Shown here: positions 1 to 6,262 of the stretch, piece after piece
Numbering within the stretch: the first letter of the stretch is position 1
How the letters are laid out: each line of letters opens with the position of its first letter
Source: an uncultured Bacteroidota bacterium
GTDB taxonomy: Bacteria; Bacteroidota; Bacteroidia; Chitinophagales; Chitinophagaceae
Direction: 5' to 3'
DNA: 23,771 bases
NCBI GenBank assembly: GCA_946480675.1
Contig: CAMLKS010000001.1
Location: forward strand, 1-23,771
The notes under the pieces: model-generated
Told to the model about the DNA's origin: nothing
The model's database searches: none
What the model saw: the letters and a program-made list of their open reading frames with translations, nothing else
Program-made: the position numbers and the translations under genes

Positions 1-349
1 GCACAGCATACATTTTCCTTATCTTCCGCTTCAGGTATTGTGCTTTACAGTTGGCGACAGTTAGGGTAACAAAGTAAGGGCTTTCCCAGCAAGCAATAAC
101 TGGCCGTAAGTCATTTATCAATTGAGCTTTGCGGTTGCTACTGCATACGGTACAAAAACGATTCTTGCAATATTTGCTGAATATCTTACCATCATGGGTA
201 ACTATTCGGTTCTGGCAGTAATAGGTGTTTCTAAACCGTTTTACCAAATCCTTATTACCTTTTTGCTTGGCTATCAACATCAGGTTCATTGCCAATGCCT
301 GGGTTATCTGCTTTCGCTTTCCCCTTATTTGACAGCTTTCTTTTGTCAT
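1..349 (-). CDS. Rolling-circle replication initiator (Rep), partial, runs off left edge
   Basis: Reading the minus strand from ATG at 349 gives 116 codons with no stop before the window ends. Visible features are a cysteine cluster (C45, C61, C66, C69, with the pattern C-x4-C-x2-C in residues 61-69) that looks like a zinc-binding module, and FVTLT at residues 93-97. FVTLT matches motif 1 of Rep_1-type HUH replication initiators; the HUH and tyrosine motifs would lie beyond the edge. The start is uncertain: the same frame stays open upstream to a stop at 530-532 without another ATG, and the upstream residues (IEKPATIIQGQGSRP) look protein-like, so a non-ATG start between 350 and 529 is possible. 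It lies in the same orientation as the integrase and excisionase-like genes, which suggests an integrative element that can replicate after excision (inference). The family call rests on the motif pattern, without a search. Confidence 0.65.
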   Translation of the reverse strand, partial: MTKESCQIRGKRKQITQALAMNLMLIAKQKGNKDLVKRFRNTYYCQNRIVTHDGKIFSKYCKNRFCTVCSSNRKAQLINDLRPVIACWESPYFVTLTVANCKAQYLKRKIRKMYAV

Positions 350-612
350 TGGCCGAGAGCCTTGCCCCTGGATGATTGTAGCTGGTTTCTCAATACCCCC
401 TGTCTGTACTTGTGCTAATGTATAAATAGCGTCGTAAATCGTGATGCAAGGCGACAAGCAGCCCAGCAAAGAGTGCTCTAAGTCATTTGGAAGCGGTAAG
501 CCCAAATAAAAAGCCGACCTGAAAACTGGTCAGCCCCTATAAACCCTATCACTATGAAAATATTTTACATCCTACTGTTATAAAAAGATAATAGTTTATC
601 GTCAGCTATATT
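350..612. other. Gap between rep and integrase; no separate gene seen
   Basis: This 263-base stretch holds no separate gene. On the minus strand the rep reading frame is open from 529 down to 349, so part of this gap may be the true rep N-terminus with a non-ATG start. The part from about 535 to 612 is A/T-rich and probably contains the rep promoter, but I see no convincing TAnnTTTG box. Confidence 0.4.
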
Positions 613-1736
613 TTATAAATCCAGTTTTATCTTATCGGCTGCGTCCCTTTTTGTTTGGTCAATTATTTTGGCATATACCTGGGTAGTTTTTAATTCTTTA
701 TGCCCCAGCATCTTTGATACTGTATATATATATCAGTGCCATTACTTAGTTGCAATGTTGCATAGGTATGTCTGAAACAATGGAAGGTAATATCTTTTGT
801 AATCCCTGCCTTTGCTACCCACTTTGTAAGGTGATTATTGGTATGAGCAGAATATTTCAGCCCTTCAAATATTGTATCCTCAGGGTTGCCTCGTGTTCCC
901 AACAATTCGGCCGCCTGTTTTGATATTGGCAAGGTTTCTACTCCTTTCGTTTTTTGCTGGGTAAACCTAATGGAATAGCCTTGTTGTTCACTATAATACA
1001 CCTCGCCCCATTTCAGTTTGCTAATGTCTGAGAACCTGAGCCCAGTTAGTGCGCTGAATAGTGCTGCCTCTTTTAACAATGGCATTATACAGGTAGCTTT
1101 TGCAAGTGCGTTCAATTCCTCAATAGTCAAAAACTGCCGCTGCGTTTCTGCTGGTTTCAGCCCTTCTATTTGCCGTCCCAAATCGGTATCTAAATGTCCG
1201 TCTTTGTAGGCTTGCTTCAAAGCTGCCTTTATTTTGCTGAAGTATGACAAGGCAGAATTTTGTGAAAGCGTAACCTTTGTACTGCGTTTTGTGTTAGCAT
1301 TAAGGAGATAGTCTTTAAATTGTTCCAATATATTCTCATTCAGGTCTGAAAAGCGTAGTGTGCCTCCAGTGAAATCTTTTAGATAATTAAGCGCTGATGC
1401 CCAGTTATCTGAATTACTGCCTTTGCGCTTATTTGCCAATGTTTCGCAATAAGCAATAAAATCAGCCTTTCGTTTACTATCCGAAAGAAAACCAAATTCG
1501 CCTCTTTGTATTTCTAATTGCCTCTTAGCCCTTATGTTTTCAGCAAGCTCTAACGTTTCTTTATTGTGTGTTTTATCTATTGGCGTTTTTGCTTTGTCAT
1601 ATATATACAAACTTAAAAACTCCCTGCGTGTTAGTTTACCGCTGCCAGGGTTAGGTATGGCAGGGTAAAAGTCTAAGTACAGGGTATGCCTACCCCCCGT
1701 TATTGCCTTCTGCCTCAATGTTACTTTAGTAGCCAT
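613..1736 (-). pseudogene. Tyrosine site-specific recombinase (integrase), frameshifted at C-terminus
   Basis: The intact frame from ATG 1736 gives 348 aa ending at 690. It has an N-terminal arm-binding region (about 1-80), a SAM-like core-binding domain (about 90-190) and a catalytic domain with R234 (TGLRFSD), a lysine near 262-264 and H319-x2-R322 (HCFRH). The frame then derails after SNGTDIY in a TA dinucleotide tract (723-733). Removing one TA unit restores [19 protein letters not shown], which supplies the second catalytic His (GH, 345) and the nucleophilic Tyr (354), and the protein ends naturally at 613 with 373 aa. As given, the enzyme lacks its nucleophile and should be inactive. 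The lesion could be real, a phase-variable state or a sequencing error. The start overlaps the stop of the upstream excisionase-like gene by one base (TAATG), so the two are translationally coupled. Confidence 0.88.
723..733. repeat. TA dinucleotide tract at the integrase frameshift
   Basis: Eleven bases alternate T and A, five and a half repeat units, at the point where the integrase leaves its conserved frame. A change of one unit switches between the 348-aa truncated product and the 373-aa full-length enzyme. Confidence 0.85.
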
Positions 1737-2089
1737 TACACAAACATTTTATCTATTTCAGAGCGTTTAATCAGGGTTTTTCTTTCTGATAGGTTTACTG
1801 CCTTTATATATCCCCTCTCAATTAAATAGTATGCTGTCCTGATTGAACAGTTGAGCAACTTGGATACATCTTTCACCGTTAAAAATTCCTTTGCTTTTAA
1901 ATCTTCAACAGGTTTTTGTTTGATTGTTTGGGTTTCCTGTATTGCAGCATCAATCTTCATAGCCCTTTGTTTGGCTTTATAGTTCATTTTAGCGCAATGG
2001 TCAGAACAGGTCTTTGAAGTCGTTTTACGAGCTTCAAACTCCATATTACAGTATTGGCAAACCTTTGTTATCCGAATATTAGAACTCAC
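1736..2089 (-). CDS. Excisionase-like Zn-finger / helix-turn-helix protein
   Basis: A 117-aa protein in two parts. Residues 11-32 carry two cysteine pairs (CQYC at 11-14; C28-x3-C32) and resemble a small zinc ribbon. Residues 69-117 form an excisionase/MerR-type winged HTH (FLTVKDVSKLLNCSIRTAYY followed by a recognition helix and the wing RKTLIKRSEID). A basic, probably helical linker lies between. The start is GTG at 2089: an in-frame TAA lies just upstream, and the first ATG would remove the first cysteine pair. Its stop overlaps the integrase start by one base. By position and fold it is probably a recombination directionality factor and/or repressor of the int promoter, binding the repeats just upstream (inference). 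Confidence 0.72.
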   Translation of the reverse strand: MSSNIRITKVCQYCNMEFEARKTTSKTCSDHCAKMNYKAKQRAMKIDAAIQETQTIKQKPVEDLKAKEFLTVKDVSKLLNCSIRTAYYLIERGYIKAVNLSERKTLIKRSEIDKMFV

Positions 2090-2110
2090 TATTAAATAGC
2101 TTTAGATGTC

Positions 2111-2140
2111 ATTAAGTGTATTTAAGTAGCAATAAGTGCA
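2111..2140. repeat. Three 10-bp tandem direct repeats (TAAGT), possible Xis/Int arm sites
   Basis: Three consecutive 10-mers read ATTAAGTGTA, TTTAAGTAGC and AATAAGTGCA. The shared TAAGT core starts at 2113, 2123 and 2133, exactly one helical turn apart. They lie immediately upstream of the excisionase-like gene, on the attachment-site side. This is the spacing expected for cooperative binding of a small HTH protein on one DNA face; the bound protein is inferred. Confidence 0.55.
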
Positions 2141-2163
2141 ATTATTTCTCTTCTCAACCCTTC

Positions 2164-2211
2164 AGGTACAAATCTGTACCGTGAGGTACAATAAAGATAC
2201 AAAAAGGTACA
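2164..2211. repeat. GRTACA repeat array, possible integrase arm-type sites or operator
   Basis: GGTACA occurs at 2165, 2185 and 2206 and the variant GATACA at 2196, giving direct spacings of 20, 11 and 10 bp. An inverted copy TGTACC at 2175-2180 forms a palindrome with the first unit around a 4-bp spacer. A further GATACA lies in the last codons of mnmE (2335-2340) and TGTATC at 2294-2299. The array lies between the recombination genes and the putative att core, where arm-type or directionality-factor sites are expected. Confidence 0.5.
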
Positions 2212-2253
2212 AAATAAATAGCAAACATCACAAAACAACAATCAGTACAGAAC

Positions 2254-2279
2254 AAAAAAAAAGCCCTATAAATAGGGCT
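2254..2279 (-). terminator. Rho-independent terminator after mnmE
   Basis: AGCCCTAT (2262-2269) pairs with ATAGGGCT (2272-2279), closing a tight A/T loop. On the minus strand the stem is followed by a run of nine T (complement of 2254-2262). It lies about 47 bases beyond the mnmE stop codon and points away from mnmE. Confidence 0.8.
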
Positions 2280-2325
2280 CTACACATCATTCTTGTATCT
2301 TTTGTATTTACTAATTATGTAGTGG

Positions 2326-2345
2326 TTACTTTCCGATACAAAATT
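2326..2345. other. Candidate attachment-site core at the 3' end of mnmE
   Basis: The integrase module begins right after the mnmE stop codon, and the last mnmE codons (TGTATCGGAAAGTAA on the coding strand) contain a GATACA unit related to the adjacent array. The 3' end of mnmE/trmE is a known integration target of Salmonella genomic island 1. I found no second copy of this sequence in the window, so the exact core and the other end cannot be fixed here. Confidence 0.35.
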
Positions 2346-3678
2346 TACTAAATATATAATCAAGCTTATCTTCCGTAGTGACTTCACCGGTTATTTCACC
2401 CAGGTAAAACAAGCATCTGCGGATATCCAACGCCACCAGATCGCTGGCTATGTGATTATCCAAACCGGCTTTTATATCTGCTAATGATTTCAGTACTTCC
2501 TGTAGAGAGGCATAGTGACGTGCATTAGTGATGATAGTTTCTTCTGTATTTATCTCGCCCGCTACTACTTTTGTGAACAGTGCATTTTTCAACTGCTGCA
2601 CATTGTCTTTGTTTTTGGCAGATATGTATATCACGCCATCATAGGTCTTCTGCGTGTATGTATCTATCTTATTACCCACCAGCAGGTATTTAATACCCTC
2701 TTTTTCAAAAACGGCAACTTGTTCTTTCACTTCTTCAGCGGTAGTCGTGTTCACATCATATAAGTACACTACCACATCGGCACGCTTCATGGTATCCATA
2801 CTGCGCTGTACGCCTATGCTTTCTATCACATCGCTGGTGTGTTCGCGTATACCAGCCGTATCTATCAGGCGAAAAAGTACACCATTTATATTCAGTGTTT
2901 CTTCTATCGTATCGCGCGTAGTACCGGCGATATCGCTCACTATGGCTCGCTCTTCATTCAGCAGGGCATTCAGCAGCGTACTCTTGCCTGCATTCGGCTT
3001 GCCTATTATGGCTACACTTACACCATTGCGTATCACGTTGCCCAGCTTAAAGGAATCGGAAAGACGCTGTGCAATATGTTGCATTTCATCTATTCGTTTA
3101 TAAAACTGAGTGCGATCTGCAAACTCCACATCCTCCTGGCTAAAGTCAAGCTCCAGCTCTATCAGCGCACTGAACTGTATCAGTTGCTCACGCATTTCTT
3201 TCAGCTCTTCGCTAAAGCCACCACGCAGGTTGTGCATAGCCGCCTGCTGTGCTGCCCCCGATTGGGATGCTATCAAATCTGCTACTGCTTCTGCCTGCGC
3301 CAGGTCCAGCTTACCATTCAGGAAAGCACGCTGGGTAAACTCACCCGCCTTTGCCATATGTGCACCATTGGCTATGCACAGGTTGATGATTTGCTCCAGT
3401 ATGTATTGAGACCCGTGTCCGCTTATTTCTACCACATCTTCACCCGTATAACTTTTAGGAGCTTTATACAGGCTCACTACCACCTCGTCCAGTTCTGTAT
3501 CGCCATTCATTATCCTGCCAAAATGCAGGGTATGGCTTGGTTGGTTGGCCAGTTTTTTGCCTTTGAATATTTTATCTGTAATAGCTATCGCTTTTTCGCC
3601 ACTCAGCCTTATCACACCTATCGCACCTATACCCGGCGGCGTGGCCAGCGCTACTATTGTTTCATTAATGTTATACAT
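2326..3678 (-). CDS. mnmE: tRNA uridine-5-carboxymethylaminomethyl synthesis GTPase MnmE
   Basis: A 450-aa protein of normal family length. The N-terminal region (about 1-118) is the formyl-THF-binding TrmE_N domain. A helical domain surrounds a Ras-like G domain with G1 GKPNAGKS (226-233), G2 GTTRD (252-256), G3 DTAG (273-276), G4 NKID (336-339) and a G5 SAK (353-355). The C-terminus is the canonical FCIGK, whose Cys447 is catalytically required in the family. With MnmG it modifies the wobble uridine of tRNAs reading NNA/NNG codons. ATG at 3678 has AGGAG about 8 bases upstream, unusual in this window. The gene is intact although an integrated element begins right after its stop. Confidence 0.97.
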   Translation of the reverse strand: MYNINETIVALATPPGIGAIGVIRLSGEKAIAITDKIFKGKKLANQPSHTLHFGRIMNGDTELDEVVVSLYKAPKSYTGEDVVEISGHGSQYILEQIINLCIANGAHMAKAGEFTQRAFLNGKLDLAQAEAVADLIASQSGAAQQAAMHNLRGGFSEELKEMREQLIQFSALIELELDFSQEDVEFADRTQFYKRIDEMQHIAQRLSDSFKLGNVIRNGVSVAIIGKPNAGKSTLLNALLNEERAIVSDIAGTTRDTIEETLNINGVLFRLIDTAGIREHTSDVIESIGVQRSMDTMKRADVVVYLYDVNTTTAEEVKEQVAVFEKEGIKYLLVGNKIDTYTQKTYDGVIYISAKNKDNVQQLKNALFTKVVAGEINTEETIITNARHYASLQEVLKSLADIKAGLDNHIASDLVALDIRRCLFYLGEITGEVTTEDKLDYIFSKFCIGK

Positions 3679-3706
3679 GCTCTGCTCCTTTTTGAAAAGG
3701 AAAGTG

Positions 3707-3714
3707 CAAAGTTA
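3707..3714 (-). promoter_or_regulatory. Bacteroidota -7 element upstream of mnmE
   Basis: TAACTTTG on the minus strand matches the Bacteroidota -7 consensus TAnnTTTG about 29 bases before the mnmE ATG, within the divergent mnmE/dtd gap. I do not see a clear -33 TTTG at the right distance. Confidence 0.45.
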
Positions 3715-3762
3715 GCTTATTGCAGTAAACTCCTTAGTTTAGCATCAAACAGATGAAACACT

Positions 3763-4215
3763 ATGCGTGCAGTCATTCAAAGGGTATCTACCGCCAGCGT
3801 TACCATACATGGAGAAATGAAGTCGGTCATCGGGCAGGGCTTTATGGTACTGCTGGGTATAGAGACTGCAGATACGCAGGAAGATGCTGAATGGCTTTGT
3901 AATAAAATAGCACAGTTGCGTGTATTCAGCGATGAAGCGGGGTTGATGAATAAAAGCATAGCTGATATAGATGGCGAGGTGCTGGTGGTGAGCCAGTTTA
4001 CGCTGCATGCCTCTTATAAGAAAGGCTACCGCCCTTCCTTTATCAAAGCTGCACGGCCGGAACAGGCTATTCCTTTATACGAGCATTTTATTAGCTATAT
4101 GCTGCAACTGACGGGCAAGCCTGTAGCCACAGGCACATTTGGTGCGGATATGAAGGTAGCATTGGTAAATGATGGCCCTGTAACTATAGTTATGGACACA
4201 AAAAATAAAGAATAG
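3763..4215 (+). CDS. dtd: D-aminoacyl-tRNA deacylase
   Basis: A 150-aa protein, the usual length. It begins with the family start MRAVIQRV and contains SQFTLHA (77-83, with catalytic-site Thr80) and NDGPVT (136-141, equivalent to the cross-subunit Gly-Pro motif). It removes D-amino acids (and glycine from tRNA-Ala) mischarged on tRNA, as a cytoplasmic dimer. It heads a plus-strand cluster with tadA, a Rieske protein and an LD-carboxypeptidase and is divergent from mnmE; three of these neighbours act on tRNA. Confidence 0.96.
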   Translation: MRAVIQRVSTASVTIHGEMKSVIGQGFMVLLGIETADTQEDAEWLCNKIAQLRVFSDEAGLMNKSIADIDGEVLVVSQFTLHASYKKGYRPSFIKAARPEQAIPLYEHFISYMLQLTGKPVATGTFGADMKVALVNDGPVTIVMDTKNKE

Positions 4216-4221
4216 CTGGCC

Positions 4222-4229
4222 TATCTTTG
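4222..4229 (+). promoter_or_regulatory. Possible internal -7 element for tadA
   Basis: TATCTTTG fits TAnnTTTG exactly in the short dtd-tadA gap. Transcription starting a few bases downstream would begin at or next to the tadA ATG (4234), implying a nearly leaderless mRNA. No -33 TTTG is seen, so this may be chance. Confidence 0.25.
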
Positions 4230-4233
4230 ATGC

Positions 4234-4677
4234 ATGATGTTTGACGATGCATATTTTATGCGCGAAGCACTGCGACAGGCACAACTGGCATATGATGCCG
4301 GCGAGATACCTGTGGGTGCAGTAGTGGTATGGGATACCAAGATCATTTCCCGCGGGCACAACCAGGTAGAACAACTGAATGACAGCACCGCACATGCAGA
4401 GATGATAGCGCTTACCTCTGCATTCAATCAATTAGGTAGTAAATATCTTACCGAAGCTACGCTATATGTAACGTTGGAACCCTGCCTTATGTGTTGCGGT
4501 GCCATGTATTGGTCTAAACTGAAACGCATAGTATATGGCGCTACCGATGTGAAGAATGGCTATAAAAAGACTACGGGCGAAAATTGGCCCTTCCATCCTA
4601 AAACAGAATTGGTACATGGCATTATGGCCGATGAATGTGCCCAACTTATGAAAGATTTTTTTGCAGCACGCAGGTAA
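4234..4677 (+). CDS. tadA: tRNA-specific adenosine deaminase / nucleoside deaminase
   Basis: A 147-aa cytidine-deaminase-fold protein. The zinc site is visible as HAE (54-56, with Glu56 the proton shuttle) and PCLMC (83-87, ligands Cys84 and Cys87). TadA deaminates the wobble adenosine A34 of tRNA-Arg to inosine; the overall pattern fits TadA better than guanine or cytidine deaminases, though a related nucleoside deaminase is not excluded. The second Met (4237) is an alternative start. It lies 18 bases after dtd and its stop is two bases before the Rieske gene start, so the three are probably co-transcribed. Confidence 0.9.
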   Translation: MMFDDAYFMREALRQAQLAYDAGEIPVGAVVVWDTKIISRGHNQVEQLNDSTAHAEMIALTSAFNQLGSKYLTEATLYVTLEPCLMCCGAMYWSKLKRIVYGATDVKNGYKKTTGENWPFHPKTELVHGIMADECAQLMKDFFAARR

Positions 4678-4679
4678 CT

Positions 4680-5009
4680 ATGTTATACGATTGGCACAAG
4701 GCAGATGATCCAATGTTCAGTGCATTGCAGGATAATACTCTGCAGGAAATAACGCTTGCGGGTAAACGCATAGGCTTATTAAAACGCGGTACCGAACTCT
4801 TTGCTTTTGCAGCTACCTGCCCGCACGCCAGTGCACCGTTGTGTGAAGGCTGGCTGGATATACAAGGGCGTATTGTATGCCCGATGCACAAATACCGCTT
4901 CGACCCCGCGAATGGACGCAATACCAGTGGGGAAGGTTATAAACTGAAAACTTATCCTGTAGAGATACGGGAAGATTATATTTACATAGGCATTTCAGCA
5001 GCTATATGA
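4680..5009 (+). CDS. Small Rieske [2Fe-2S] ferredoxin-like protein
   Basis: A 109-aa single-domain protein with the Rieske ligand pattern C47-x-H49 and C67-x2-H70 (CPH ... CPMH), binding a [2Fe-2S] cluster through two Cys and two His. There is no signal peptide or membrane helix, so it is a soluble cytoplasmic protein, like the ferredoxin components related to NirD and aromatic dioxygenases. No oxygenase or nitrite reductase partner is nearby, so its electron partner is unknown. I chose ATG 4680, just after the tadA stop, because a longer frame from 4635 would overlap tadA and add no conserved residues. It overlaps the next gene by four bases (ATGA). Confidence 0.88.
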   Translation: MLYDWHKADDPMFSALQDNTLQEITLAGKRIGLLKRGTELFAFAATCPHASAPLCEGWLDIQGRIVCPMHKYRFDPANGRNTSGEGYKLKTYPVEIREDYIYIGISAAI

Positions 5010-5914
5010 TACATCCTCCATACCTTCAAAAAGGTTCTGTAATAGGTATTACCTGCCCGGCAGGTTTTGTTTCGCACGATAGGGTTAGCTATGCGGTGGA
5101 AACACTGCGCAACATGGGTTATGAGGTAGTGATAGGCGATACTGTGGGTAGCGAGCATTATTACTTTTCAGGTAATGACGAAGCCCGCCGTAAGGACCTG
5201 CAGTGTATGCTGGACGATAGCAGCATTCATGCTATACTGATGGGCCGCGGTGGTTATGGCATGAGCCGTATCATAGATGAGCTGGACTTTACAAAGTTTC
5301 AGCAAAGCCCTAAGTGGATATGCGGTTTTAGTGATATTACCGTACTGCACAGCCATATCCTGAACAACTTTGGTATTGCAACGATGCACAGCCCTATGTG
5401 CGGTGCCTTCAAACCCGACACCATAACACAACCGCACATGCTCAACTTCTTTGATGCCATTGCGGGCAAACCATTAAGCTACCAAACCATACCTTCAGAA
5501 TATAACCGTACCGGCGAAGCTACTGCGGTATTAACTGGTGGTAACCTTGCCATACTCGCGCATCTTACCGGTTCGGCATCCGAGGTAGATACAGATGGCA
5601 AAATACTCTTCATTGAAGATATTGGTGAATACCTCTATAATACCGACAGACTGCTGTTAAACCTGAAACGGGCAGGCAAGCTGGATAAACTGGCAGCATT
5701 AATAGTTGGGGGCTTTACCGATGTGCAGGATACAGAACGTCCTTTCGGGCAAACAGTAAATGAAATAATATGGGATAAGGTGAAGGAGTATGACTACCCT
5801 GTGTGTTTCAACTTCCCTGTAGGGCACCAGGAAATAAACTTTACACTAACATTGGGTGGCATGCACCATTTAAAAGTGACAAAACAAGGCGGTGAACTAG
5901 AACTTATAAAGTAG
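5006..5914 (+). CDS. LD-carboxypeptidase (peptidase family S66)
   Basis: A 302-aa protein of usual S66 length. It shows GRGGYG (80-85), the nucleophile motif GFSD (Ser109), an acidic catalytic residue in FIED (Glu204) and the histidine in PVGH (His274), matching the Ser-Glu-His triad of LdcA. Members cleave the L,D bond of murein tetrapeptides during peptidoglycan recycling in the cytoplasm; MccF-type immunity proteins are a related alternative. It has no signal peptide. It overlaps the Rieske gene by four bases, and its 3' end overlaps the convergent rhodanese gene by 11 bases. Confidence 0.92.
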   Translation: MIHPPYLQKGSVIGITCPAGFVSHDRVSYAVETLRNMGYEVVIGDTVGSEHYYFSGNDEARRKDLQCMLDDSSIHAILMGRGGYGMSRIIDELDFTKFQQSPKWICGFSDITVLHSHILNNFGIATMHSPMCGAFKPDTITQPHMLNFFDAIAGKPLSYQTIPSEYNRTGEATAVLTGGNLAILAHLTGSASEVDTDGKILFIEDIGEYLYNTDRLLLNLKRAGKLDKLAALIVGGFTDVQDTERPFGQTVNEIIWDKVKEYDYPVCFNFPVGHQEINFTLTLGGMHHLKVTKQGGELELIK

Positions 5915-6209
5915 CTGCTGCTGTTTTCTTCCATTCGCTCATACCGCCGCTCAGGTTATACAGGTTATTAAAGCCTATGCCTTCCAGTCTTTGTATGATG
6001 ATAGAACTGCGGATGCCCTTTTCACAATAGACTACCGTAGCAATATCTACAGGTATTTCATTCCGGCGATGCATCACATCGCCCAGCGGTATGTGAAGGC
6101 CGCCGATATTAAACAATTCCCTTTCCCATGTTTCACGCACGTCTATCAAAACGAAAGGTCTCTTCTCTGCCAACCATTCTTTTAGCTCTCGTGGTGCGAT
6201 TTTTTTCAT
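5904..6209 (-). CDS. Single-domain rhodanese-like protein
   Basis: A 101-aa protein from ATG 6209; a GTG at 6215 would add only two residues. It is one rhodanese domain with the substrate-pocket DVR (23-25) and the active-site loop CEKGIRS starting at Cys62, which carries the persulfide in sulfurtransferases. The six-residue loop and the C-terminal LSGGMSEWKK fit the GlpE/PspE-type group. It is cytoplasmic by absence of a signal peptide. The specific sulfur acceptor cannot be told. It is convergent with the LD-carboxypeptidase, with 11 shared bases and no terminator between them. Confidence 0.9.
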   Translation of the reverse strand: MKKIAPRELKEWLAEKRPFVLIDVRETWERELFNIGGLHIPLGDVMHRRNEIPVDIATVVYCEKGIRSSIIIQRLEGIGFNNLYNLSGGMSEWKKTAAATL

Positions 6210-6262
6210 ATTCACCCTGCAATTTACTTAGTTTAAGAAGTTTAACCTAAATATTGACTCGT

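Noticed and set aside
122..418. Forward 98-aa open frame
   Set aside because: It lies antisense to the rep frame, whose Cys cluster and FVTLT motif make the minus strand the coding one.
2111..2211. CRISPR-like array
   Set aside because: The units are 5-6 bases with 4-20 base spacings; there are no 25-40 base repeats or spacers and no cas genes.
2254..2345. tRNA gene as attachment site
   Set aside because: No tRNA cloverleaf was recognised between the integrase module and mnmE; the mnmE 3' end fits better.
2136..2351. Forward 71-aa open frame in the attachment region
   Set aside because: Low-complexity, A/T-rich product spanning the repeat arrays, the terminator and the mnmE end; no domain.
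2839..3756. Long antisense open frame (305 aa) opposite mnmE
   Set aside because: It mirrors the codon structure of mnmE, has no recognisable motif, and mnmE is unambiguous.
4635..4679. Extended N-terminus of the Rieske gene
   Set aside because: It would overlap tadA by 43 bases and add no conserved residues; ATG 4680 follows the tadA stop directly.
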